The notes below the pieces were generated by a model. The model did not search any database and was not told the DNA's origin. It worked only from the letters and a program-made list of their open reading frames with translations. From Moraxellaceae bacterium (GTDB lineage Bacteria; Pseudomonadota; Gammaproteobacteria; Pseudomonadales; Moraxellaceae): a stretch of 36,534 bases of DNA. The position numbers were made by a program, and so were the translations under genes. Numbering within the stretch: position 1 is the stretch's first letter; each line of letters opens with the position of its first letter. Shown here piece after piece: positions 1-7,354 of the stretch. Where the stretch lies: NCBI GenBank assembly GCA_025363155.1, contig JANYEL010000191.1, positions 1 through 36,534 of the forward strand, in the 5' to 3' direction.

Positions 1-46
1 GAAACACGTCTTTTGCCAAGTCGAGTCCGATTTGTGATACTTTCAT
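1..46 (-). CDS. IS110-family transposase, N-terminal 15 codons only
   Basis: Partial gene running off the left edge. The minus strand from 46 encodes MKVSQIGLDLAKDVF, the characteristic start of IS110-family DEDD transposases; the Asp in GLDLAKD is the first acidic residue of the RuvC-like catalytic site in that family. A strong ribosome binding site (AAGGAGG, about 7 nt before the ATG) supports the start. The enzyme in this family catalyses recombination of a circular intermediate, guided in studied members by an element-encoded RNA. Only the start is visible, so intactness and subgroup (IS110 or IS1111) cannot be judged. Confidence 0.8.
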   Translation of the reverse strand, partial: MKVSQIGLDLAKDVF

Positions 47-135
47 GATGCTTCCTCCTTCATATCGACTGGTGGTTTCTTGACCAGTCTGGCGCATTAT
101 GACGCCGATCTTTAGGAGGAGGAAGCCATACCATC
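1..135 (-). mobile_element. End of an IS110-family insertion sequence (partial)
   Basis: This holds the transposase start and the short non-coding end before it. The non-coding end contains a perfect 7-bp stem (GACTGGT 67-73 with ACCAGTC 83-89) and a 10-bp inverted repeat (GCTTCCTCCT 50-59 with AGGAGGAAGC 117-126) whose inner arm doubles as the ribosome binding site. The exact outer boundary is not visible. I place it before the gene-end remnant that starts at 147. IS110 elements usually leave no target duplication, so the edge cannot be read from a direct repeat. A short 5' non-coding end would fit the IS1111 subgroup, but the other end lies outside the window. Confidence 0.6.
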
Positions 136-146
136 ACGCTAAGAAT

Positions 147-194
147 TTAAACCTCTTCAATCTTATAAATATGCACAGGCACATATTTATGAAA
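147..194 (-). pseudogene. Remnant of the 3' end of a molybdopterin oxidoreductase gene
   Basis: On the minus strand this reads FHKYVPVHIYKIEEV followed by TAA. The first 12 residues equal the C-terminal region of the complete oxidoreductase at 4869-7157. At the DNA level 159-194 is identical to 4896-4931 over 36 bases in the same orientation, and similarity stops abruptly on both sides. The tails differ: the remnant ends EEV, the complete gene ends NSEVTTTS. It has no start of its own and is not a functional gene. It is either a leftover of a second copy or the displaced original end of the gene at 4869 (see findings). Confidence 0.75.
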
Positions 195-226
195 TAAAAT
201 AACCAAACACGAGCTGGCTTGATATT

Positions 227-260
227 GAAAAGATGCTAGTGGGAAGACTGACATCTTTTC
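227..260 (-). terminator. Hairpin downstream of the MDR oxidoreductase gene
   Basis: A perfect 9-bp inverted repeat, GAAAAGATG (227-235) and CATCTTTTC (252-260), with a 16-nt loop lies just after the stop of the gene ending at 272. There is no uridine tract after the stem on the minus strand, so it may be a weak terminator or an mRNA-end stabiliser. Confidence 0.4.
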
Positions 261-271
261 TTTCAAATTAT

Positions 272-1273
272 TCAAACCATACTAATAACAACTTTGCCTT
301 TAGCTCGTCCTTTACCAGCGTAGTCGAGTGCTTCTTTCGTCGATTCAAACGGAAAAACCTGATCGACAACTGGCTTGATATGCCTATTATCAATTAACTC
401 GGCAATACTGCGTAAATGTTCACCATTCGCTTTCATAAATAAGAACGAATACGTGACACCTTTGTTCTTGGCTTTTCTACGGATGCTGTAACTGAGGAGA
501 AAACTCGCAATTTTAATAATCAAATTCGCATTGATATCTTTGGCAAATTGCGGATCGGGAGCACCTGCTATGCTAATCAATTTTCCGCCTGCTTTAAGGA
601 CGGTTAATGACTTGTTTAAAGTCTCACCACCTTGTGTGTCCAACACAACGTCGTAATCTTTTAAGACATCTTCGAACGCTGCGGTCTTATAGTCAATGAC
701 GACATCTGCACCCAGTTGTTTTACCCAATCAACATTGGATGTGCCTGTTGTCGTAGCTACGGTTGCGCCGAGATACTTTGCAAGTTGAATTGCAAACGTA
801 CCCACGCCACCTGAGCCCGCATGAATAAGGACTTTTTGTCCTGCTTTAAGCCCAGCTCTTTCAACCAGTGCCTGCCACGCAGTCAAACCCACCAAAGGAA
901 TCGAGGCTGCTTCATTCATGTTGAGCGTCTTTGGCTTGAATGCCACAGCACTTTCATTAATTGAAATAAATTCTGCGAAAGTACCGATTCGATCTTTTTC
1001 TGCGCGCGCATAAACATCATCACCAGCTTTAAAACGAGTCACTTTAGACCCGACTTGAACAACAGTGCCAGCCAAGTCATTACCCAAAATCAAGGGCAGG
1101 GGGTATGGCAAAATCAGCTTGAATGCACCTTCTCTAATTTTTAGATCAAGTGGGTTAATACTTGCGGCATGGATTTTGATAAGGACATCATCGGCAGCTA
1201 CATTCGGAGTAGGCATTTCACCAATCTGGCCGACTTCGGTTTTTCCATAACGTTCGATATAAAATGCTTTCAT
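272..1273 (-). CDS. NADP-dependent zinc-free MDR oxidoreductase (quinone oxidoreductase-like)
   Basis: The product is 333 residues, the usual length for medium-chain dehydrogenase/reductases of the quinone oxidoreductase/enoyl reductase type. A GroES-like N-terminal domain (about 1-125, with GNDLAG at 64-69) precedes a Rossmann domain with AGSGGVG at 152-158, the NADPH-binding loop. Zinc-binding cysteines of classical alcohol dehydrogenases are absent, so it probably reduces a quinone, enone or similar electrophile in the cytoplasm. It lies 46 bp after the SDR gene on the same strand and is probably cotranscribed with it and the upstream TetR gene, suggesting a regulator-controlled pair for detoxifying reactive carbonyls. 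The substrate cannot be told from the sequence. Confidence 0.85.
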   Translation of the reverse strand: MKAFYIERYGKTEVGQIGEMPTPNVAADDVLIKIHAASINPLDLKIREGAFKLILPYPLPLILGNDLAGTVVQVGSKVTRFKAGDDVYARAEKDRIGTFAEFISINESAVAFKPKTLNMNEAASIPLVGLTAWQALVERAGLKAGQKVLIHAGSGGVGTFAIQLAKYLGATVATTTGTSNVDWVKQLGADVVIDYKTAAFEDVLKDYDVVLDTQGGETLNKSLTVLKAGGKLISIAGAPDPQFAKDINANLIIKIASFLLSYSIRRKAKNKGVTYSFLFMKANGEHLRSIAELIDNRHIKPVVDQVFPFESTKEALDYAGKGRAKGKVVISMV

Positions 1274-1319
1274 CTTTGTTATCTCAATAAAATTATTAAA
1301 ATCATAGTAATGATGAGGA

Positions 1320-2126
1320 TTAGAGCCCTAAGTCTTTACGAACGCCAGCATCAACCAGTTTACTCGGTGCAAATCGACGCAATAGTTTTAATCTACCTGC
1401 AAGCGAACCTGCTGTATAGCGAAGTTTTGGCTGATCTTCGAGTGCTACTTTTACCACTGTATTGGCGACAACTTCAGGACTATCTGCGCCAGCAAGCACG
1501 TCTTTCATTCGTGACGCTAACGCGGTGCGAATAGATTCATATTCAGCTAATTTTTCATCTGGTTCTAACAGATTCGCGTCAAATTTAGTGTTGGTATAAG
1601 CAGGTTCAACCACTGAAACACGAATCCCCCAAGTGCGCAGTTCGTGATCAAGCGATTCGGAGTATCCTCCAACCGCATGCTTGGTTGCCGCGTACAGTGC
1701 CATATATGGCATAGGAAGGAATCCGAGTACAGAACCGATATTAATGATACGCCCGCTCTTTTGTTTGCGCATGTGTGGTACAACGGCGCGAGTCATACGT
1801 AGGATTCCGAAAAAATTGGTATCGAATATCGCTTGCGCCTGTGCAATAGAACTTTCCTCAGCAGCCGCAGGTGCGACACCAAAGCCAGCGTTATTCACCA
1901 AAAGGTCGATACGACCATGCAAACGGATGACTTCGTTGACACATGCTTCTACTGAATCATCGCTAGTGACATCGAGTGCCAGCATTGTGAATGGCTGATT
2001 TACACCTTGAGTTCCACGGCGACTGGTGCCATACACTGTGTAACCAGCTTGCGCTAAGCGTATTGCTGTAATTTCTCCAATGCCAGATGAAGCACCAGTG
2101 ACTAACGCGATTTTGCTTTTCATCAT
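1320..2126 (-). CDS. Short-chain dehydrogenase/reductase (SDR)
   Basis: This is a 268-residue classical SDR: cofactor motif TGASSGIG at 10-17, NNAG at 78-81, catalytic Ser132, and Tyr145/Lys149 in YAATK. The extended C-terminus after the active site (EPAYTNTKFD onward) resembles the subgroup that acts on lipophilic or steroid-like substrates. The start has two adjacent ATGs (2126 and 2123) behind AGGAA; the second has the better spacing. It sits between the TetR gene, 118 bp upstream, and the MDR oxidoreductase, 46 bp downstream, all on the minus strand. Two palindromes in its upstream region suggest that TetR acts there. The physiological substrate is unknown. Confidence 0.88.
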   Translation of the reverse strand: MMKSKIALVTGASSGIGEITAIRLAQAGYTVYGTSRRGTQGVNQPFTMLALDVTSDDSVEACVNEVIRLHGRIDLLVNNAGFGVAPAAAEESSIAQAQAIFDTNFFGILRMTRAVVPHMRKQKSGRIINIGSVLGFLPMPYMALYAATKHAVGGYSESLDHELRTWGIRVSVVEPAYTNTKFDANLLEPDEKLAEYESIRTALASRMKDVLAGADSPEVVANTVVKVALEDQPKLRYTAGSLAGRLKLLRRFAPSKLVDAGVRKDLGL

Positions 2127-2143
2127 GTTCTTCCTTTATCGTT

Positions 2144-2206
2144 TCATAGGACGATTCCTATGATTTCAATCATTCAAAATTTAAATAATATGACAATCAT
2201 CATATT
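2144..2206. promoter_or_regulatory. Two palindromic operator candidates upstream of the SDR gene
   Basis: Two inverted repeats share the same geometry of 7-bp arms and a 6-bp spacer: TCATAGG-N6-CCTATGA at 2144-2163 and AATATGA-N6-TCATATT at 2187-2206, with centres 43 bp apart. They lie in the 118-bp gap between the tetR-like gene and the SDR gene, where a TetR-family dimer would be expected to bind. Binding is inferred, not shown. Confidence 0.45.
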
Positions 2207-2244
2207 TTAATATAAAGCGAAAAAATAACTCCATTTCAAAGAAA

Positions 2245-2841
2245 TTAAAATTCAGCGTTAAAGTGTTTTAGAGTCGCATTCAGTAAATTTGAAGACAGTT
2301 TAGGATCATCAACGGCGCGTGCAAGCAATAATGTACCAACCATCGTCGCTACTGTAAACAATGCTTCTTCATGCGCTTTGGGTTGTCCCCAATCTGGTGA
2401 CTGGCGAGCAACCAAATCAATCATTTCTTTGATATGGCGCGTTGAAGCATGACGAACTTCTGCACATTGACGTGGCATTTCAGAACCAAGCGCCGCAATG
2501 GGGCAGCCAAATTCAATGCTTTGTACATGTTCATTAGAAAGATAGGCACGCATCATTGCAGGGATTGCTTGTCCAGCAGGAGCGGAAGCGGCAATACTTG
2601 CTGTCATTGCAACGGAATCTGCACCAGCGCGGTCTGCTGCCTCAGCAAGTAGCGCTTCGCGTGAAGTGAAGTGTGAATAAAAACCACCATGCGTCAGACC
2701 CGCTTGCTTCATGATGTCGGCAATCCCTGTGCCGTCATAACCACTGCGGCGGATCGCTTGCGAAGTAACCTCGACGATGCGATCGTGCGAGAGCTTCTTT
2801 TTGGTGAATTTGTCAGAGTTTGCATTTTTCATGATGGTCAT
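2245..2841 (-). CDS. TetR/AcrR-family transcriptional regulator
   Basis: About 199 residues with a typical TetR N-terminal helix-turn-helix (roughly 39-60, including ADIMKQAGLTHGGFYSHF) and a variable ligand-binding C-terminal domain containing FGCPIAALGSEM, a pattern common in regulators next to SDR or MDR genes. Three in-frame ATGs cluster at 2844, 2841 and 2832. I prefer 2841 because AGGA lies about 5 nt upstream, whereas 2844 is too close. It probably represses the downstream SDR and MDR genes and perhaps itself: CTATA-TT-TATAG (2849-2860) overlaps its own leader. The ligand is unknown. Confidence 0.87.
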   Translation of the reverse strand: MTIMKNANSDKFTKKKLSHDRIVEVTSQAIRRSGYDGTGIADIMKQAGLTHGGFYSHFTSREALLAEAADRAGADSVAMTASIAASAPAGQAIPAMMRAYLSNEHVQSIEFGCPIAALGSEMPRQCAEVRHASTRHIKEMIDLVARQSPDWGQPKAHEEALFTVATMVGTLLLARAVDDPKLSSNLLNATLKHFNAEF

Positions 2842-2848
2842 CATATTC

Positions 2849-2860
2849 CTATATTTATAG
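2849..2860. promoter_or_regulatory. Small palindrome in the tetR-like gene leader
   Basis: CTATA-TT-TATAG lies immediately before the tetR-like start codons, overlapping the ribosome binding site on the minus strand. It could be an autoregulatory site. It is short and AT-rich, so chance occurrence is possible. Confidence 0.25.
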
Positions 2861-2978
2861 AAATGAAAGTTAATATCGACTAAATGACCAATGAATACAC
2901 ATTTATATTCGTCTGGGTTCTACACAGCACAGGAAAAATGGATTGTGAGAATTTAAACCTGCACAAGGCAGTTACAGG

Positions 2979-2984
2979 TATAAT
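2979..2984 (+). promoter_or_regulatory. Possible -10 element for the PAS-GGDEF-EAL gene
   Basis: A perfect TATAAT lies 130 bp upstream of the predicted start at 3114. No good -35 hexamer is seen at 17 bp, so this is tentative. Confidence 0.3.
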
Positions 2985-3113
2985 ACAAACATAAAATTTG
3001 TCTAAAATGGACACACATAACACGATCAATTTTTGAATTGCCTATAATTTCTAATCATTTTTTTTGAATGATTAAGCAATTCAGATCGTAGAATAATGTT
3101 GAAAGGAATGAAC

Positions 3114-4847
3114 ATGGAATTTAGTGAGAGCTTGAGTAATGAAAGCACCACGCCTGAAACTAAACAACTTTCAAACATGCTATTCCAACATGTATCGCAA
3201 GGCGTTTTCATTTTAGATCATCAATTTCGGATTCAAAACATCAATCCTTATTTTGAAAAAATTTCAGGTTTTTCAAAAGAAGAGTTAGTTGGCACTCGAT
3301 TTATGAGTCGTGATCGCAACTATAAAGCAACCGTGGTAAACGCTGCAAAAAATGTTACTCGAACATTAGAAACAGATGGCGTATTTGAGGGAGAGTTTTT
3401 TACTGAGCGCAAAAACGGTGAGGAATACCCAGCTTGGTTACATATCAACTCGGTACATGATGATCAAAACCGTATCACCCATTACATCGGCATCATTGGC
3501 GATCTCACAGAACGTCGTAAAAGCGAGCAACGTTTATCTTATTTGGCAAACTACGACACGCTAACTGATCTACCGAATCGCACTTATTTTAAAGAACACC
3601 TTCATCAATTCATTTTGCAATGCCTTGAAAAAAAATCACCTTTTGGCTTGATACTACTTAATTTAGATCGATTCCGATTACTCAATAATTTGTTGGGTGC
3701 GAAGGGTGCTGACCAACTCCTTAAGCAAGTGGCTGGGCGATTAGCAAGACTAAAAATCCGCACCCGAGTTATTGCGTACTTGGGTAGTGATGATTTTGGA
3801 ATTGTATTCGATACTTCTGACAGTAATCCAGAGCAACTTAGAGAAGCTGCCCAGACGCTGCAACAGCTTTTTGATACATCATTCAATATTAATGGACAAG
3901 AAGTTACTGTCACTGTATCAATCAGCATCGCGAATTTCCCTGAAAATGGTCAACAGCTTGATACCTTATTTTATTCTGCTGAAAATGCATTAAAAGACGC
4001 AAAAAAACAGGGTGGCAATACCATTATTTTTGCGGGAACTCAGAAGCAGATCATTCCTCATGATCGTATTTTCTTGGAAAATGCGTTGCGGAAAGCGGTA
4101 TCGCTTTCGCAGTTTGAGGTCTATTACCAAGCAAAAATACAGCCGCAAGACAAAAAAATCGTCGGATTTGAAGCGTTAGTCCGTTGGAATCATCCTGAAA
4201 AAGGGCTTGTTTCTCCAGTAGAATTTATCAGTCTTGCTGAAGAAATTGGTGTGATCGGACAACTCGGTGAATTTGTCTTGGATCAGGCATGTGCGCAGAT
4301 TAAAGCTTGGGCTGATGCTGGATTAGGTCATCTCACAGTTGCGGTCAATGTGTCAGCGCAACAATTACAACGTGGAAATTTTCTGGCAACTCTAGATCGC
4401 GTACTGGATAAACACCAAATTGCACCGATGAGCTTGGAGCTTGAAATCACTGAAAGTTTGCTCATGGTTGAGCGAGAAAAGGTGCGACATCTTTTGCAGG
4501 AAATTCGTAATCGCAATGTGACTATTGCGCTTGATGATTTTGGAACTGGCTATTCTTCGTTGTCCTATCTTGGGTTATATCCCATTGATGTCATTAAAAT
4601 TGACCGTTCATTTGTGATTCAAATGGTCGATAGCCCAGAACAACAAGCTATTATTCTAGCGATGATCGCGATGAGTCATGCTTTAAGTATGAAGGTTGTT
4701 GCCGAAGGGGTTGAAACCATTGAACAGGCACGCTACTTGCGCGACCAAGGTTGTGATGTTTTGCAAGGTTATTTGGTGAGTAAGCCAATTCCCGCCAACC
4801 AAGCGACTCAATTACTAAGCAATAGAACTGTGCAATTAGACCTTTGA
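3114..4847 (+). CDS. PAS-GGDEF-EAL protein, probable cyclic-di-GMP phosphodiesterase
   Basis: I chose the ATG at 3114 because AAGGA is 8 nt upstream; an earlier in-frame ATG at 3096 lacks a site. The 577 residues comprise a PAS sensor domain (about 21-136), a GGDEF domain (about 140-310) and an EAL domain (about 318-565). The GGDEF signature is GSDDF at 224-228, so cyclase activity is doubtful. The EAL domain keeps EAL at 353-355 and the motifs ELEITES, LDDFGTGYSS, KIDRSF and VVAEGVET expected of an active phosphodiesterase. There are no membrane segments, so it is cytoplasmic. It would lower cyclic-di-GMP in response to a PAS ligand, which could affect biofilm or motility. It stands alone, divergent from the tetR-like gene. 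Confidence 0.92.
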   Translation: MEFSESLSNESTTPETKQLSNMLFQHVSQGVFILDHQFRIQNINPYFEKISGFSKEELVGTRFMSRDRNYKATVVNAAKNVTRTLETDGVFEGEFFTERKNGEEYPAWLHINSVHDDQNRITHYIGIIGDLTERRKSEQRLSYLANYDTLTDLPNRTYFKEHLHQFILQCLEKKSPFGLILLNLDRFRLLNNLLGAKGADQLLKQVAGRLARLKIRTRVIAYLGSDDFGIVFDTSDSNPEQLREAAQTLQQLFDTSFNINGQEVTVTVSISIANFPENGQQLDTLFYSAENALKDAKKQGGNTIIFAGTQKQIIPHDRIFLENALRKAVSLSQFEVYYQAKIQPQDKKIVGFEALVRWNHPEKGLVSPVEFISLAEEIGVIGQLGEFVLDQACAQIKAWADAGLGHLTVAVNVSAQQLQRGNFLATLDRVLDKHQIAPMSLELEITESLLMVEREKVRHLLQEIRNRNVTIALDDFGTGYSSLSYLGLYPIDVIKIDRSFVIQMVDSPEQQAIILAMIAMSHALSMKVVAEGVETIEQARYLRDQGCDVLQGYLVSKPIPANQATQLLSNRTVQLDL

Positions 4848-4868
4848 TCTAATTGCACAATTCAATGA

Positions 4869-7157
4869 TTAAGAGGTCGTTGTTACTTCACTATTAATCT
4901 TATAAATATGCACAGGCACATATTTATGAAACGGTGTACGCGACAGCGCATCGCAATGCGTTCCTGAAGTCAGTAAATTGATTTGTGGCCCAATCGGCTC
5001 GCTACCTTTGTAACGCATGCCATAACCGTGGGGCAGTGTGACCATGCCGCGACGGACAGCATCATCAATTTCAATCACCACGTCGATACGACCTCCAGCT
5101 GATTGGCAAGAAGCACGCGAACCATCGACCAATTCCAGTTTGCTGGCATCGTCTGGATGCATCCGCATCGCGCCATGTGGATCGACTTTACGCCATGTCG
5201 GATCGCGATAAATCTGATTGGCGTTATAGCTACGACGTTCGCCAGCCATGAGAATAAACGGATAATCCGCGCCCGGCATCACTTCAGATTTCAATGCACG
5301 CAGCTCATCAAGCATTTCAGGAATGGCGAGATGGATACGTTTGTCTTTGGTTTTCATCAATGACCACATCTCTGTGAACTCATGTTTACTCAACATTGTG
5401 CCAGCACGTCGATCCATAATCGCTCGAAACAGCGCAGTACCTAAAGTTAAACGATTGCCTTGATGCCCTGCACGGCGAACCGCGGCGTAATGAGTTTGTG
5501 CATACTGAATTGCAAGTGGCAGTAGCGGTGCAGCGGCTGCGGCGTCATTGTCTAAAGCCTTACCCAACGTGCGGTACACAATCGAAGCGGCATATTTTTG
5601 CCAATGTGAATGGCGGGCAAGCGTGACTGCAAGCGCACCCATATAGCCAAGATGTGCAGATGATTTAGGTTCTAATTGCGCAAGTCGTTGCAATCGCGGA
5701 AAAGTATTAGGAATTTCCTTCATTTTTTCCAATATCCGCGTATAAATTTCTGGCTCAGGCAATGACTCACCTAAAGCGGGAAATAACGGATGACGGAGGT
5801 GGAAGGCATTTTCTGGAAATTCGAGGTTGAAACCTGTCGCTTCCCATTTCTCAAATTGCGATGCAGCGGGCAAAATGTAGTGGGCGAGACGTGCAGTTTC
5901 AGTCATTGACACTTCAACGACCACAAGTAAATCTAATTTTTTGAAAGCACGTTCAAAAGCTTGGGTGTCAGCATAAGTCAGCATTGGATTAGCGCTATCG
6001 ACAAAAATTGCTCGTATTCTATTTTCGCCCTCATGTTCAATTTCATCGGGCAAAATATTCGGCGGATAAATTCCTGCAATTGGGTGCATTTTATGATATG
6101 CGGTGAGCTTGAGCGATTTACCTTTTTTGGTTTTACGCTCATCGGTATTACCAAGTATTGGCAAAAGAAACGAGTGCAGATTATTGCCGCCTTTCTTGCC
6201 AAAATTACCCGTAATCAAATACAGCAGTTTTTCCAAATAACCATTCAGCGTAGTGTGCAAGGTTTGTTGAATACCGAGATCAATCCGAACACACGCTGTA
6301 CGCGCGTTCGCAAAATCTCGCGCGACGCGAATCACATCTTCAAGCGGAACATCGGCGCGCTGAACATAATCCTCAACCGGAATTTCTAAAAGTTCTTTTT
6401 CAAGTAAATCAAAGTCATTGCAATGTTGTTTGATAAATTCTCGATCATGCAAATTTTCACGGACGATGATAGAGAGTATCGCTGACAATAAATAAGCATC
6501 AGTGCCGGGTTTTAATTGCAGATGGATATCAGCATGTTTGGCGGTTTCCGAACGACGCGGGTCAATCACGACCATTTTGCGATTTGGGTCTTTTTGAATT
6601 TCTTTTAAGGTGTGACGCGCATTAGGAATACCGTGGGCTTGAAAAGGATTCGTGCCGATAAACAAGACATAATCCGCGTGCTCAACGTCTTCTGTGGTGT
6701 GGCACATTTGGCTGCCAAATAAGCGACCATTCACCCAGAAATCGCCCGTTTTTTCTTGACCCAAGGAGTTGTAGGCAAAGCGACTTTTCATCGCGGATAA
6801 AATTTGACGACTATAAGCGCCGCCGAGGTGATTGCCCTGACCTCCGCCGCCAACAAATGCAAAGGCATCACCACCATGCTTCTCACGAATATCGAGCAAA
6901 CGTTGAGCAATATCAGTCAGCGCTTCATCCCAACTCACTTGAGAAAAACTGCCATCACTTTGACGTTTTAATGGATGAGTCAGTCGATCATCGTGGTTTT
7001 GATAATGTTCGAGGCGGGCGGCTTTTTGGCAGATATAGCCTTTGGTCAACGGATGATCTTCATCGCCGCGAATCTTGGTAAATTTGCCATCTTCGATTTC
7101 TACAGCGAGCCCACAATTACGTGAGCATAAAATGCAGGCTGTTTTTTCGGAAGTCAT
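4869..7157 (-). CDS. Molybdopterin-dependent oxidoreductase with N-terminal 4Fe-4S site (formate dehydrogenase-like)
   Basis: I start this at 7157 (762 residues) because AAAGGA lies 6 nt before that ATG and the protein then opens directly into the iron-sulfur site: Cys8, Cys11, Cys15 and Cys43 (CxxCxxxC...C). An ATG at 7235 would add 26 residues lacking family features. The body is a DMSO reductase/formate dehydrogenase-type catalytic subunit binding bis-MGD. Cys152-His153 sits where molybdenum-coordinating Cys/Sec-His is found in formate dehydrogenases and nitrate reductases. The C-terminal molybdopterin-binding domain includes ERRSYNANQIYRDPTW. No signal peptide and no electron-transfer partner gene are visible, so it is a cytoplasmic, apparently solitary enzyme. 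Its substrate is uncertain. The 3' end is partly duplicated at 159-194. Confidence 0.9.
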   Translation of the reverse strand: MTSEKTACILCSRNCGLAVEIEDGKFTKIRGDEDHPLTKGYICQKAARLEHYQNHDDRLTHPLKRQSDGSFSQVSWDEALTDIAQRLLDIREKHGGDAFAFVGGGGQGNHLGGAYSRQILSAMKSRFAYNSLGQEKTGDFWVNGRLFGSQMCHTTEDVEHADYVLFIGTNPFQAHGIPNARHTLKEIQKDPNRKMVVIDPRRSETAKHADIHLQLKPGTDAYLLSAILSIIVRENLHDREFIKQHCNDFDLLEKELLEIPVEDYVQRADVPLEDVIRVARDFANARTACVRIDLGIQQTLHTTLNGYLEKLLYLITGNFGKKGGNNLHSFLLPILGNTDERKTKKGKSLKLTAYHKMHPIAGIYPPNILPDEIEHEGENRIRAIFVDSANPMLTYADTQAFERAFKKLDLLVVVEVSMTETARLAHYILPAASQFEKWEATGFNLEFPENAFHLRHPLFPALGESLPEPEIYTRILEKMKEIPNTFPRLQRLAQLEPKSSAHLGYMGALAVTLARHSHWQKYAASIVYRTLGKALDNDAAAAAPLLPLAIQYAQTHYAAVRRAGHQGNRLTLGTALFRAIMDRRAGTMLSKHEFTEMWSLMKTKDKRIHLAIPEMLDELRALKSEVMPGADYPFILMAGERRSYNANQIYRDPTWRKVDPHGAMRMHPDDASKLELVDGSRASCQSAGGRIDVVIEIDDAVRRGMVTLPHGYGMRYKGSEPIGPQINLLTSGTHCDALSRTPFHKYVPVHIYKINSEVTTTS

Positions 7158-7354
7158 GGCGAGTCCTTTACGATGAGCTGGGATGACCTGAAAAATGACA
7201 GGTAATCTGGCGGCGATGTCGCGATCATATCGCATTTTTTAGAAGTTAGTGTTATGAAAAAAATACTGTTCAGACACGTTCCCAATCTAAATATATTGAC
7301 AAGCAGATCGTTTACATTTAGCTTAGTGAACAATCGTACACTGACGGCACCATC

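Noticed and set aside
1169-1534. Plus-strand open frame of 121 codons opposite the MDR and SDR genes.
   Set aside because: It is antisense to two well-supported genes, spans their junction, and has no ribosome binding site or protein-like domain.
142-2960. The 13-mer AGAATTTAAACCT at 142-154 recurs at 2948-2960.
   Set aside because: Several 13-base matches are expected by chance in a 36-kb AT-rich window; the surrounding bases share nothing.
7296-7324. TTGACA with TAGCTT 17 bp later as a firm promoter of the hydrolase gene.
   Set aside because: The -35 is perfect but the -10 is poor, so I mention it only as possible within the gene entry.
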